Counted from the first letter of the stretch, positions 27,164 to 36,351 are shown. The stretch: DNA of 48,045 bases from an uncultured Flavobacteriaceae bacterium (GCA_937901915.1 CALGUD010000047.1:1-48045), one strand, 5' to 3'. Notes: a model not told the origin generated them from the sequence alone. Made by a program: numbers and translations.

Positions 27164-27838
27164 TTATTCTGAATATGATGTAAGTAAAGAAGAGCTTACG
27201 AGTTTTCCACTTTTATTATAATCCTCATGTTTTACCATGCCAACACCTTCGGCAAGCCATTGTTTGGATGTTCCTGTTCTTGTTGCACCCATTTTCATTT
27301 CTGTTTCATAAGATATCACCACACAGTTAAAGGTGCCGGCAGGGGTAGTAATTGATTCCTTGCCTTCAACAACCCTGTTCACCATATTTATAGACATATT
27401 CATGTTCATTGGCCCCATTTTTATAGTCATATCCATATTGGCATCCGGTAATTCCTGGCCTGCTTCCAGATTATTTGGTATCTGAATATCAGTACCGTCC
27501 ATATCAATTTCCATTTCACTATATTGTTTAAAAAGATCCGGACTCATCATGGATTTAAAATCAATGGAAATTCCATTTCCGATACATGAAATATCGTAAT
27601 CTGAGGAAAATACAAATCTGTCCTTGTCATCAAATACTTCGGTAGCCATGAGTGCTTTGGTACCATCAAATTCCTTTACTTCATAGTTTATAACGGCACT
27701 GGGCCTGTCTTTTTTATCATATGTTGTGATCTGAAATTTGACACCCTCTTTAAGCGGGTAGTATTTGCTGCATGTCTGCCCTGTCATACCCGATGTTGAA
27801 AACAAAACGGTGAAAATTAGTATTAATATTTTTTTCAT
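27164..27838 (-). CDS. Secreted DUF3108/TapB-like protein
   Basis: 224 aa with a signal peptide (cleavage after GMTGQ). The mature protein has the CSKYYPLKEGVKFQITTYDK opening, a Met-rich central block (KMGPMNMNMSINMVNR) and the closing TPAGTFNCVVISYETE and KQWLAEGVGMVKHEDY. This pattern fits the DUF3108/TapB-like family of periplasmic beta-rich proteins common in Bacteroidota, function unknown. It lies 102 bp after the LRR gene at 27941 and has its own terminator; no ECF-type element precedes it, so it may be read through from the LRR gene. Confidence 0.68.
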   Translation of the reverse strand: MKKILILIFTVLFSTSGMTGQTCSKYYPLKEGVKFQITTYDKKDRPSAVINYEVKEFDGTKALMATEVFDDKDRFVFSSDYDISCIGNGISIDFKSMMSPDLFKQYSEMEIDMDGTDIQIPNNLEAGQELPDANMDMTIKMGPMNMNMSINMVNRVVEGKESITTPAGTFNCVVISYETEMKMGATRTGTSKQWLAEGVGMVKHEDYNKSGKLVSSSLLTSYSE

Positions 27839-27940
27839 AAGAGAGAAATTGTTTTTTAAATGTAATTGAAATTATTTATAATTCGGTTTTCAAAATATTA
27901 AATTTTTAATCACATATAGGTTTAATTCTGAAAAAATGAT

Positions 27941-29128
27941 TTACCTAATAACCGGAACAACTACAATAGGTTGTTCTCCGCAATTCAATCCCGGATCACT
28001 ATATATCAGAGTACCTTGGTCTGTTATTAAATCACATACCTCTTGCGGGATGGAAGTAAGGGAATTATCTTGTAAATGCAAATGAGTTAAATTGGTTAGT
28101 TGTCCAATTACTACAGGAATTTCCGTAAGCTCATTCATGTCTATTCTGAAGGAAACCAAATTGATGAGATCAGCTATATCTTCGGGAATATTGTTTAGTT
28201 GATTGTTGCTCAATTCCAAATTTGTAAGTTCGGTAAGTTGAGTTATTACATTGGGGAAGTTAGTAAACTGGTTATTATCCAAATGTAAATAAGTTAAATT
28301 GGAAAGACCTGCTATTTCCACGGGTAAATCAGTAAGTTGGTTATCAGAAATGTATAGACGGGTTAACTCCGAAAGCTCTGTAATTTCTGTGGGAAGATCA
28401 GTAAACTGGTTAGCTTCCAAAAATAAGTGCGTTAAATTGGAAAGCCCGGCTATTCCTTCGGGTAAATCAGTAAGCAGGTTTTGTCTTAAGGATAAATAGG
28501 TTAGCCCATTGAGTTGCTCTATTGCCGGAGGCACACTAGTTAGGTTATTATCATCAAGGGAAAGCATTTTTAACCTTGTCAGAAATCTAATTTCTTCAGG
28601 GATTACAGTTATATTTTTGCTTGTAAGATTTAAACCATACACGCCATCGCCATTAGCTAAGACCCCATCCCAGGTACTTATATCGGTTGAGGTCAAATCC
28701 CAACCCAATGTGTTAGATGGGTTTGCCTCATAAAGTGCTGTCAGAACTTCTATTTCAGACAATGCAACAGTGATACTCACTGTATAATCAACAGTAGTGC
28801 CATCTTCAGCAGTCACAGTATATACTACCGGATTGGTAAAATCCTGCTCTCCTTCGGGAGAAAAAGAAGCTTCTGCTGAAATTTCGATGTCGGGACTTAA
28901 TGCTGTTACATCAGTACCATTTGGCACATCTGCAGTAATAGTTTGTGTTGTTTCATCAATTGTTGCTGTAATGTCATCAGATAAAGCAGAATTTTCAGCT
29001 GCTAAAAAGCTGAAGCTTGTAATTTGCTTTTCATTGTTTAGTGTGGGTGCAGTAACACCATCATCGTCATTGCTACAGGACATAGTCGTTATAACTATCA
29101 GTATTATTATTGATTTTAAAGATTTCAT
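27941..29128 (-). CDS. LRR lipoprotein with DUF5018-like domain (8 LRRs)
   Basis: 395 aa. Lipobox TTMSCSNDDDG, a DUF5018-like domain at about 35-125 (ITSFSFLAAEN, VPNGTDVTALSP, TNPVVYTVTAEDGTTVDYTV), N-cap NPSNTLGWD...STWDGV, eight LRRs and the C-cap IPQEVCDLITDQG. The C-terminus ends DPGLNCG plus a 12-residue Val/Pro tail absent from most paralogues. Single gene with an ECF-type element 18 bp before the ATG. Confidence 0.87.
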   Translation of the reverse strand: MKSLKSIIILIVITTMSCSNDDDGVTAPTLNNEKQITSFSFLAAENSALSDDITATIDETTQTITADVPNGTDVTALSPDIEISAEASFSPEGEQDFTNPVVYTVTAEDGTTVDYTVSITVALSEIEVLTALYEANPSNTLGWDLTSTDISTWDGVLANGDGVYGLNLTSKNITVIPEEIRFLTRLKMLSLDDNNLTSVPPAIEQLNGLTYLSLRQNLLTDLPEGIAGLSNLTHLFLEANQFTDLPTEITELSELTRLYISDNQLTDLPVEIAGLSNLTYLHLDNNQFTNFPNVITQLTELTNLELSNNQLNNIPEDIADLINLVSFRIDMNELTEIPVVIGQLTNLTHLHLQDNSLTSIPQEVCDLITDQGTLIYSDPGLNCGEQPIVVVPVIR

Positions 29129-29145
29129 ATTAATTTGATTTTCTT

Positions 29146-29177
29146 TTTTAATAAGCAGAATTAAAAAAGGTTAACAT
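29146..29177 (-). promoter_or_regulatory. ECF-type promoter element (site E)
   Basis: Minus strand: ATGTTAACCTT, 13 nt, TATTAAAA. The LRR gene starts 18 bp downstream of the -10 half. Confidence 0.7.
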
Positions 29178-29196
29178 ATGAAGTTTTTTTAATTAA

Positions 29197-29221
29197 AAAG
29201 CCGGGAATAACTCCCGGCTTT
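29197..29221 (-). terminator. Terminator of the CARDB-like lipoprotein gene
   Basis: AAAGCCGGGA (29197-29206), loop ATAAC, TCCCGGCTTT (29212-29221). Perfect 10-bp stem followed by T residues on the minus strand. Confidence 0.8.
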
Positions 29222-29240
29222 AAATAAATAGATTTAATTT

Positions 29241-29783
29241 TTAGAACTCATCATTGATAAGACTTCCATTTACGCTCAAAATATTATTTTCCGAATTACT
29301 GTCATCGTTATGTGGATTGCTGTCAATATAGATATCGGGATCATATGCAAGAACTAATATAAAGTCCGGCGGAAATTCAACAGAAGCACTCCACGCCTTG
29401 CTAAAGGATATTTCAATGGTTTCGTCTGCATCGAGTGTTGTGAAAGCTTCTTCCGCCAATAAAGTTCCGGGATTATCGCTGGATAATCCGAGAGCTCTTT
29501 CGTATAAATAAATAATTTGTTGCCCTTCTCCGGAAACAAAATCATCTCCCAGGTTTTGCACCATACCTTTAATAGTAACCACACCTTCAAAATCGCTTGT
29601 TTTCACAACAGAAAATTCGATGGCATGAGCAGCAAGGTCGATTGAAACTTCTGGTTCAGGATCTGATGTGTCATCATCAGAGCTACAGCTCATAAAAGTT
29701 ATGCTAACAATCATTAGTAATAAAAAAACGTGTCCTTTCATAATACTTTTTTTTAGAGTATTCATATTTATTGTTTTCACCAT
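29241..29783 (-). CDS. Lipoprotein with CARDB-like domain
   Basis: 180 aa with a signal peptide and lipobox FMSCSSDDD. The mature part looks like a single Ig-like/CARDB domain (AAHAIEFSVVKTSDFEG, VTIKGMVQNLGDDFVSGEG, DADETIEISFSKAW). The ATG at 29783 is used because its upstream region and first codons (AAAATG..GTGAAAACAAT) align with the start of the collagen-like gene at 18833; Met codons at 29765 or 29741 are alternatives and would give a more usual signal peptide length. ECF-type element 28 bp upstream. Monocistronic. Confidence 0.72.
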   Translation of the reverse strand: MVKTINMNTLKKSIMKGHVFLLLMIVSITFMSCSSDDDTSDPEPEVSIDLAAHAIEFSVVKTSDFEGVVTIKGMVQNLGDDFVSGEGQQIIYLYERALGLSSDNPGTLLAEEAFTTLDADETIEISFSKAWSASVEFPPDFILVLAYDPDIYIDSNPHNDDSNSENNILSVNGSLINDEF

Positions 29784-29811
29784 TTTTAAAGTTTAATGTT
29801 TTACTTTAATG

Positions 29812-29843
29812 GTTTAATATGAAAATAGCAGTAAGGTTAACAT
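29812..29843 (-). promoter_or_regulatory. ECF-type promoter element (site B)
   Basis: Minus strand: ATGTTAACCTT, 13 nt, TATTAAAC. The whole ~75-bp upstream region is closely similar to that of the collagen-like gene at 18833, including the spacer. Confidence 0.7.
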
Positions 29844-29888
29844 CCAAAGGGTTTTTTATGGAAATGAGCTATAGCTTGAGGGATATAA

Positions 29889-29918
29889 TAAAAAAGCCGA
29901 AGCTTATGCTCCGGCCTT
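29889..29918 (-). terminator. Terminator of the OmpA-family gene
   Basis: AAGCCGAAGC (29894-29903), loop TTAT, GCTCCGGCCTT (29908-29918), with one mismatch and one bulge, then T residues on the minus strand. Confidence 0.55.
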
Positions 29919-29962
29919 CATAACTGACAACTAAGTATTAGTTGTGTAAATAATTACTTTAA

Positions 29963-31261
29963 TTAAATTTTAATAAACTCTACGCGTCTGTTTTTTGCCT
30001 TGCCTTCAGCAGAAGAATTATCAGCTGCGGGTTTACTTTCACCTTTCCCGTCGGTTTTCAAATTTCCTTCTGGAATTTTATACTTTGACGTTAAATAAGT
30101 TTTTACTGAGGCCGCTCTCTTTTTTGAAAGCTCAAGGTTTGAATTTGTATCACCGTCACTGTCTGTATGCCCGATTATCGTAACTTTTAGGCTGGAATCA
30201 CTCTCCAAAGCCTTTCCAACTTTATCCAAAAACCCGAAGGATGATGAGGTTAATTTAGCTGAACCACTGTCGAACAATATTTTAGTAGTACTAAATCCAC
30301 CTTTTAATATCATAGATCTAATATCCTCGCCTTCTTCAGTGACTTTTATATTAGAGATAGCAACAATATGGTTCAAGTCCTTATTTGTGCCATTTAAATA
30401 AAATTGTACATATCTACCTGCACCTTCCTGTAAAAGAGAAGGCAAATCCAGTACTTTTTCATTGTCTACATAAACCCTTAATCGTTTGCCATTTACAACA
30501 CAAGTAAAATGAGTGGTTTTATTTAACCTTTCGACCATTTTAAAATTAAGATGATTGTTTATTTTAACCTCAGAGCCATAGTTTTGAACATGTATTCGAT
30601 TAGGTTGCGATGAACCTGCCCAAAGTGAAAAAGAAAATTGAGCACGTTTATTGATATTCAAACTAAGTTTATTTTCACTTGCAAACACTAGTCTAAATAG
30701 TGAGCCTGCAAGAGATTCATAGTCCAGGTTAGCTGTGGTTAAATCAAATTCCAAAGCATAATTTTCCGGTAACTCGCCTGTATTGGTCATATAAAGCCCA
30801 TCGGGATAAAGCCGGAGTGCTTTTTTGTCTTCTAATAGAATGATTTCACCACCGGATGTAGTATCCCAATTGGCAGGGAAATCGCCCTGGATATCTTCTG
30901 AAAAATTTTCTTCAAAAACTATATTACCTTCCGGAAAAAAAGTACTTCCGGTAGTAATACTTTGATTATTTCCTTTAGAAGTTATTTCATTAGAAGAATT
31001 GTCTGAAGATGAGCTGTTACTTTTCTTGTTTTTACTTTTTTTAGATTTTTTAGATTTTTTAGATTTTTTTTCTCCCAAAATTTCATCTATACCTTCATCT
31101 GTTTCTTCAGATGCTTTTTTTTCTACACGTCTTTCGATGGTGCGTTGTGCAGCTTTTTCGGCTTTTTCGCCTAATTTTTTCAAAAATTGTGCATTAGCTA
31201 AGTTAAAGCACCCGAACATTAAAATAAATAGTAGTCCTTTGTACGTTTTCATAATCTTCAT
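29963..31261 (-). CDS. LamG-like / OmpA-family outer membrane protein
   Basis: 432 aa. Signal peptide ending ANAQ, a helical charged region (GEKAEKAAQRTIERRVEKKA), a Lys/Ser repeat tract (KSKKSKKSKKSKNKKS) and Ser/Asn linker to about residue 105. A concanavalin/LamG-like beta domain spans about 115-310 (NIVFEENFSEDIQGDFPANW, VNGKRLRVYVDNEKVL). The C-terminal OmpA peptidoglycan-binding domain covers about 325-432 (GHTDSDGDTNSNLELSKKRA, ending KNRRVEF). A cell wall-anchored carbohydrate- or protein-binding protein is the simplest reading. ECF-type element ~134 bp upstream; an internal ATG at 31252 is an alternative start. Confidence 0.87.
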   Translation of the reverse strand: MKIMKTYKGLLFILMFGCFNLANAQFLKKLGEKAEKAAQRTIERRVEKKASEETDEGIDEILGEKKSKKSKKSKKSKNKKSNSSSSDNSSNEITSKGNNQSITTGSTFFPEGNIVFEENFSEDIQGDFPANWDTTSGGEIILLEDKKALRLYPDGLYMTNTGELPENYALEFDLTTANLDYESLAGSLFRLVFASENKLSLNINKRAQFSFSLWAGSSQPNRIHVQNYGSEVKINNHLNFKMVERLNKTTHFTCVVNGKRLRVYVDNEKVLDLPSLLQEGAGRYVQFYLNGTNKDLNHIVAISNIKVTEEGEDIRSMILKGGFSTTKILFDSGSAKLTSSSFGFLDKVGKALESDSSLKVTIIGHTDSDGDTNSNLELSKKRAASVKTYLTSKYKIPEGNLKTDGKGESKPAADNSSAEGKAKNRRVEFIKI

Positions 31262-31394
31262 TATTTATTAAACTTTGTTATCAGATATTTAAACCATATG
31301 AGGGGGTTTCTTTTCAAGAAATTGGTACCTAAAGTATAGTTAATTCTATTCAAAAGCAAATATATGAATGAAACCAGATTCATTTGGTTTTTAT

Positions 31395-31426
31395 ATTTAG
31401 TATTTAAATTTTTAAAAGGTTAACGT
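31395..31426 (-). promoter_or_regulatory. ECF-type promoter element (site G)
   Basis: Minus strand: ACGTTAACCTT, 13 nt, TACTAAAT. It would give a leader of about 125 nt for the OmpA-family gene. The interval 31262-31567 holds only this element and the terminator below. Confidence 0.6.
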
Positions 31427-31507
31427 AGTTCTTTATTTTTTTATTCATACAGTAAATGGTAATAAATTTTTGTTTTCAAAAAACAATGATTTAAAAATAT
31501 TGAGAAA

Positions 31508-31531
31508 AGGCCGAAGCAGTAAGCCCGGCCT
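31508..31531 (-). terminator. Terminator of the three-gene LRR operon
   Basis: AGGCCG (31508-31513) pairs with CGGCCT (31526-31531); TTTTC follows on the minus strand. Confidence 0.55.
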
Positions 31532-31567
31532 ATTTAAACATTACTTAGTATGAAGTAATTTCTTCAT

Positions 31568-33355
31568 TTAAGGCATACAACTGACTCCTGCATCTATCTC
31601 AATGGTTGTACCATGGTCCGTTTCCAGGTCACATACGGTCTGAGGTATAGAGGTTATATTGTTTTCTGTTAACGCTAAGGTTTCCAGATTAGTAAGTAAA
31701 CCCATTTCTTCAGGAACAGAGGTGATATTATTCCCCGAAAAGTTTAAGTATGTGAGTCCTGAAAGGTCACTAATCCATTCGGGTATCTCTGTAATTTGAT
31801 TGATAGAGAAATTTAAAGAAGTTAAACTTGTTAACGATTCCAATACCGGTGGGACAGAAGTAAAATTATTGATATACAAGTCTACGGATGTCAAAGAGGT
31901 TAGCTGTGAAATCTCTTCAGGAAGGGAGGTCAATTGATTTCCTTCTAACAATAAAGTTGTTAAACCCGATAGCTGGCCTATTTCGCCTGGAATTGAAGTT
32001 AACTCATTACTTCCTAATGGCAGGTAAGTAAGTTGAGTAAGTTCACCGATCTCAGGAGGGAGTGAAGTAAGCTTGTTATAATTAAGTTGCAAATTTATTA
32101 AATTACTTAACTCACCTATCTCCTCAGGTAGAGAAGTCAGGCTGTTTTGTGATAAGTTGAAATTTTTAAGGCTGCTAAGTGACCCAATTTCTGTAGGAAT
32201 GGATGTAAGGCTGTTAAAAGATGCATTAATAGTAACTATTGATGTTAATTGTCCTATTTCAGCAGGGAGGGAAGTAAGGTCATTATTTCGAATCCCTAAA
32301 TATTCTAAATTGGTTAACAAGCCAATTTCCTGAGGAATGGAAGTTAAGTCGTTATCCTGCAAATTTAGGCTACGTAGCTCGGTTAACATACCTATTTCCG
32401 GGGGAAGGGAAGTTAAATTATTAACAGCAAGATCCAGGTATGCCAATTTGTTTAACTGTCCGATTTCAACTGGAATTTCAGATATTTGATTGTTGTTAAG
32501 TATTAAGTCATATAATTCAGTGAGTCTATTTATTTGAGGTGGAATGAAACTAATATTTTTGTCCTGTAGGTTTAAATAAGTTACATTTCCTTCCGCATTG
32601 GTTGCAACCCCTTCCCAGGTACTCATGTCTGCAGTAAGGTCCCATCCTAAAGTATTTCCCGGGTTTTCATTGAATAATGAAGTCAGAATACTTACTTCCG
32701 AAACATTTACGGTTATAGTTACTGTATAATCTTCTGTTGAGCCATTTCCTGCTGTAACCGTATAAATCACCGGGCTTGTAAAATCCTGTACTCCTTCAGG
32801 AGAGAAAGATGCGGCTGTGGAGACCACAACATCAGGAATTAATGCTGAGACATCAGTTCCATGTGGTACTTCAACAACAATTGTTTTTTCAGTTTCATTA
32901 ATAACACCGGTTACATCATCAGATAAAGCAGTATTATCAGCTGCCAAAAATTGGAAGGATGTAATTTGTTTTGATTCATTTTCTTCAAAGGTTACATTTA
33001 CTGTATAATTTTCCGTAGAACCATCTTCCGCTGTAACGGTATAAGTCACAGAGCCCGTAAAATCCTGTGCTCCTCCGGGAGAAAAGGAAGCTCCGGCTGA
33101 AACTCCAATTTCAGGAATCAAAGCACCCGTATTAGTGCCATAAGGTACTGTTGCTGTTATTGTTTTTGTGTTTTCGTTAATGGTACCGGTTACATCATCA
33201 GATAAAGCAACATTATCATCTGCTAAGAATTGCAAGGATGTGATTTGTTTTTCGTTGCTTAATGTTGGTGCATTGCCGCCATCGTCATCTTTACTGCATG
33301 CTAAAATAAAGCACACCGCTATTAAAAACTGGAATAAGAATTTTAATGTTTTCAT
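31568..33355 (-). CDS. LRR lipoprotein with two DUF5018-like domains (13 LRRs)
   Basis: 595 aa, the largest member. Lipobox ILACSKDDDGG, then two DUF5018-like domains in tandem (about 35-125 and 128-215; each has FLA(A/D)DN.ALSDDVTG, VP.GT, PEG.QDFT or PGGAQDFT, and TVTAxxGSTExYTV). N-cap NPGNTLGWDLTADMSTWEGV, 13 LRRs and the C-cap IPQTVCDLETDHG with final Cys. The near-identity of the two domains points to an internal duplication, also seen in the next gene upstream. Third gene of an operon, 17 bp after the 522-aa gene. Confidence 0.88.
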   Translation of the reverse strand: MKTLKFLFQFLIAVCFILACSKDDDGGNAPTLSNEKQITSLQFLADDNVALSDDVTGTINENTKTITATVPYGTNTGALIPEIGVSAGASFSPGGAQDFTGSVTYTVTAEDGSTENYTVNVTFEENESKQITSFQFLAADNTALSDDVTGVINETEKTIVVEVPHGTDVSALIPDVVVSTAASFSPEGVQDFTSPVIYTVTAGNGSTEDYTVTITVNVSEVSILTSLFNENPGNTLGWDLTADMSTWEGVATNAEGNVTYLNLQDKNISFIPPQINRLTELYDLILNNNQISEIPVEIGQLNKLAYLDLAVNNLTSLPPEIGMLTELRSLNLQDNDLTSIPQEIGLLTNLEYLGIRNNDLTSLPAEIGQLTSIVTINASFNSLTSIPTEIGSLSSLKNFNLSQNSLTSLPEEIGELSNLINLQLNYNKLTSLPPEIGELTQLTYLPLGSNELTSIPGEIGQLSGLTTLLLEGNQLTSLPEEISQLTSLTSVDLYINNFTSVPPVLESLTSLTSLNFSINQITEIPEWISDLSGLTYLNFSGNNITSVPEEMGLLTNLETLALTENNITSIPQTVCDLETDHGTTIEIDAGVSCMP

Positions 33356-33372
33356 GATTATTTATTTTTAAT

Positions 33373-34941
33373 TTACAGGCATGTAACCCCCGGATCTTTA
33401 TCAATGGTAGTACCATGGTCAGTTTCAAGGTCACATACAGCTTGTGGTATAGAGATTATATTATTTTCTGTTAATATTAAAGATTGTAGATTTGTAAGCA
33501 AGCCTATTTCCTCTGGTACAGAAGTCAAATCATTTCTGTTTATATATAGTAACTCTAAATTTGTGAGCTGTCCAATCTCAGGTGGAATAGTGGTAATTTG
33601 ATTACTATCTATGAGCAGCCGTTGTAAACTAGTAAGCTCCCCTACATCTCCTGATAGGGAAGTGAGGAAATTTTCTCTTATAAAAAGATACTCTAAATTA
33701 GAAAGTTGCCAAACCTCGGTTGGTAAGGAAGTAAGCTGGTTTTCACTTATATTTAATCTGCGTAAACTTACTAATTGTCCGATTTCCAATGGGAGGGATG
33801 TTAGTTGATTATTATTAAGTTGTAAAAATTCTAAATTGACAAGTTGTCCAATTTCAGATGGAACAGATGCAAGCTGATTATCATCCAGGTACAATTGATA
33901 CAGGTTAGTAAGCTGTCCGATTTCGGCTGGAATAACTGTAAGTTGATTTTGTGATAAAGCCAAAGAGGATAAATCAGTAAGTTGCCCGATTTCATCCGGG
34001 ACAACTGTAAGTTGATTACCATTTAAAAATAATTGCTCTAAATTTGTGAGCTGCCCGATTTCAGGTGGAATGGCGGTGAGTTGATTATTATGTAACCACA
34101 AATTCCTCAAGTGGGGAAGTTGGTTTATTTCTGCTGGTATAGAGGTAATATTTTTATCCCCCAGATTTAATTCTGTTATGTTGCCATCCGCATTGGTTGT
34201 GACCCCTTCCCAGGTATTTATGTCTGCGGTAAGGTCCCATCCTAAAGTGTTACCCGGGTTTTCATTAAATAAAGTAGTGAGAATACTCATTTCCGAAACA
34301 GTTACGGTCACAGTATAATTTTCTGTAGTGCCATTTTCTGCTGTAACAGTATAAATCACCGGATCCGTGAAATCCTGTGCTCCTTCGGGAGAGAAAGATG
34401 CGGCAGCAGAGACCACAACATCAGGAATTAATAATGTGAGCTCAGTTCCATGCGGTATGCCAACAGAAACTGTTTTTTCAGTTTCATCGATAATACCTGT
34501 TACGTTCTCAGATAGTGCAGTATTATCAGCTGCTAACAATTGAAAAGATGTAATTTGTTTGGCATGATTTTCCTCTAAGGATACATTTACTGTATAATTT
34601 TCCGCAGAACCATCTTCAGCTGTAACGGTATAAATCACAGGACCTGTAAAATCCTGTGCTCCTCCGGGAGAATAGGAAGCCGCGGTAGAAATTCCAATTT
34701 CAGGAATCAAAACACCCGTGTTAGTTCCATAGGGTACTGCTGCAGTGATTGTTTTTGTGTTTTTATTAATGGTACCGGTTACATTATCCGATAAAGCATT
34801 ACTTCCTGCTAAGAATCGAAAGGATATGATTTGCTTTTCATCACTTAAGTTTGGAGTGTTGCCACCATCGTCATCTTTACTACATGCCATCACTAGGCAT
34901 ATTACTAATAGGTTGAAAAATATTTTTTTTGTTGATTTCAT
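33373..34941 (-). CDS. LRR lipoprotein with two DUF5018-like domains (10 LRRs)
   Basis: 522 aa. Lipobox VMACSKDDDGG, two DUF5018-like domains, N-cap NPGNTLGWDLTADINTWEGV, ten LRRs and the C-cap IPQAVCDLETDHG. The signal region and both domains are close to those of the 595-aa gene, so the two are recent duplicates that differ in LRR number. The LRR convex-face positions vary more than the frame, as expected for a binding surface. Middle gene of the operon (12 bp after the 454-aa gene). Confidence 0.88.
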   Translation of the reverse strand: MKSTKKIFFNLLVICLVMACSKDDDGGNTPNLSDEKQIISFRFLAGSNALSDNVTGTINKNTKTITAAVPYGTNTGVLIPEIGISTAASYSPGGAQDFTGPVIYTVTAEDGSAENYTVNVSLEENHAKQITSFQLLAADNTALSENVTGIIDETEKTVSVGIPHGTELTLLIPDVVVSAAASFSPEGAQDFTDPVIYTVTAENGTTENYTVTVTVSEMSILTTLFNENPGNTLGWDLTADINTWEGVTTNADGNITELNLGDKNITSIPAEINQLPHLRNLWLHNNQLTAIPPEIGQLTNLEQLFLNGNQLTVVPDEIGQLTDLSSLALSQNQLTVIPAEIGQLTNLYQLYLDDNQLASVPSEIGQLVNLEFLQLNNNQLTSLPLEIGQLVSLRRLNISENQLTSLPTEVWQLSNLEYLFIRENFLTSLSGDVGELTSLQRLLIDSNQITTIPPEIGQLTNLELLYINRNDLTSVPEEIGLLTNLQSLILTENNIISIPQAVCDLETDHGTTIDKDPGVTCL

Positions 34942-34953
34942 AAGTATTATAAT

Positions 34954-36318
34954 TTAAGGCATACAGGTTACTAATGCATCTTTTTTAATGGTTGTTCCGT
35001 GAGCAGTTTCCAGATCACAAACTACTTGAGGTATAGTGGTTAAATTGTTTTCTAATAAGTCCAGAATTTCCAGGTTTGTAAGCAATCCTAATTCTTCGGG
35101 AACAGAGTTTAACGAATTATTAAATAATGATAAATAAGTTAAACCGGTAAGTTCACCTATCTCAACCGGTAAGGATGACAGGTCGTTATTAAAAATTGCC
35201 AGTGAAGTTAAATTGGTAAGTTGTCTTATCTCCACAGGTATGGACGTTAAATTATTATTGTACAATTGAAGGGATTCAAGATTGTTGAGTAACAGAATTT
35301 CTGAAGGGATATGCGTAAGCTCACAATGTCCAAGGTTTAAATAAGTTAACTTAGAAAGTTGACCTATTTCTTCAATAGGTACTGATGAAAGATTATTATT
35401 GTCCAGGCTAAGGTATGTTAAATTTACAAGTTGACTCAGTTCATCAGGAACTGAAGTTAAGGAGGTAGTGGAAAGCGATAAACTTTCCAATTGGGTAAGT
35501 TGCCACAATTCATCGGGCAATGAAGGTATAGGGTTATTGCTTAGTGATAGTGTAAGCAGATTTTTAAGTTGTATAATTTCCGCAGGAATTGTGCTGAAGT
35601 CGTTATTATATATAGTCAAGTCTTTTAACTGGTTAAGTTGCCATATTTCTACTGGTAAAGAAGATAGGTTGTTACTGCCCAGATTCAGATAAGTGAGGTT
35701 ACTGAGCTTCCCCATTTCTGCAGGTATGGAAGATAGGTTGTTATTTAATAAGTTTAAAAGTGAAAGTTGAGCAAGCTGACCCATTTTGGCAGGAAGAATG
35801 CTGATGTTTTTCCCTGTAAGGTTTAATTCTATTACATTTCCTTCCCCATTGGTTATTACCCCATCCCAGGTGCTAGTATCTGGAGTAGTAATATCCCATC
35901 CTAAAGTATTTTCGGGATTTGCATTATATAGGGCAATTAAAATGTCCCTGTCTGAAATTTTAGTAGTTACCGTATAAATAGCTGTAGTGCCATCCTCAGC
36001 TGTTACTGTATAGAGTACCGGCACACTAAAATCCTGTATGCCTGTAGGGGTTATAATTGCGTCTAATGGGACTGCAATTTGAGGTAACAGAGCAGTTACA
36101 TCAGTACTGTCAGGCACTATAGCAGTAATCGTTTTTTTGCTTTCATTTATTACACCTATAATATCTTCAGTTAAAGCTATATTGTCAGCTGCCAAAAATT
36201 GGAATGCAATAATTTGTGTGTCACTAACTGGAGGGATGTTACCATCTACACCGTCACTACATGAAACTATACCAATAACAATTGCAATGATTTTAGCCCA
36301 GGATTTAAAATTTTTCAT
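34954..36318 (-). CDS. LRR lipoprotein with DUF5018-like domain (11 LRRs)
   Basis: 454 aa. Signal peptide with lipobox GIVSCSDGVDG, a single DUF5018-like domain at about 30-115, N-cap NPENTLGWDITTPDTSTWDGV, eleven LRRs (one of 24 residues, VPIEEIGQL) and the C-cap IPQVVCDLETAHG with final Cys. First gene of the three-gene LRR operon that ends at the terminator at 31508; an ECF-type element lies ~33 bp upstream. Confidence 0.88.
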   Translation of the reverse strand: MKNFKSWAKIIAIVIGIVSCSDGVDGNIPPVSDTQIIAFQFLAADNIALTEDIIGVINESKKTITAIVPDSTDVTALLPQIAVPLDAIITPTGIQDFSVPVLYTVTAEDGTTAIYTVTTKISDRDILIALYNANPENTLGWDITTPDTSTWDGVITNGEGNVIELNLTGKNISILPAKMGQLAQLSLLNLLNNNLSSIPAEMGKLSNLTYLNLGSNNLSSLPVEIWQLNQLKDLTIYNNDFSTIPAEIIQLKNLLTLSLSNNPIPSLPDELWQLTQLESLSLSTTSLTSVPDELSQLVNLTYLSLDNNNLSSVPIEEIGQLSKLTYLNLGHCELTHIPSEILLLNNLESLQLYNNNLTSIPVEIRQLTNLTSLAIFNNDLSSLPVEIGELTGLTYLSLFNNSLNSVPEELGLLTNLEILDLLENNLTTIPQVVCDLETAHGTTIKKDALVTCMP

Positions 36319-36351
36319 GTTTTTTATTTTAAATGTTGTTTTTATTCAATT

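Noticed and set aside
28360..32400. GTTAAC words inside LRR genes
   Set aside because: They arise from codons of the LRR consensus and lack the second half at the fixed distance.
16810..36318. Type IX secretion C-terminal domains on the LRR proteins
   Set aside because: No sorting-type C-terminal domain seen; all have lipobox signal peptides and end in the Cys-containing cap.
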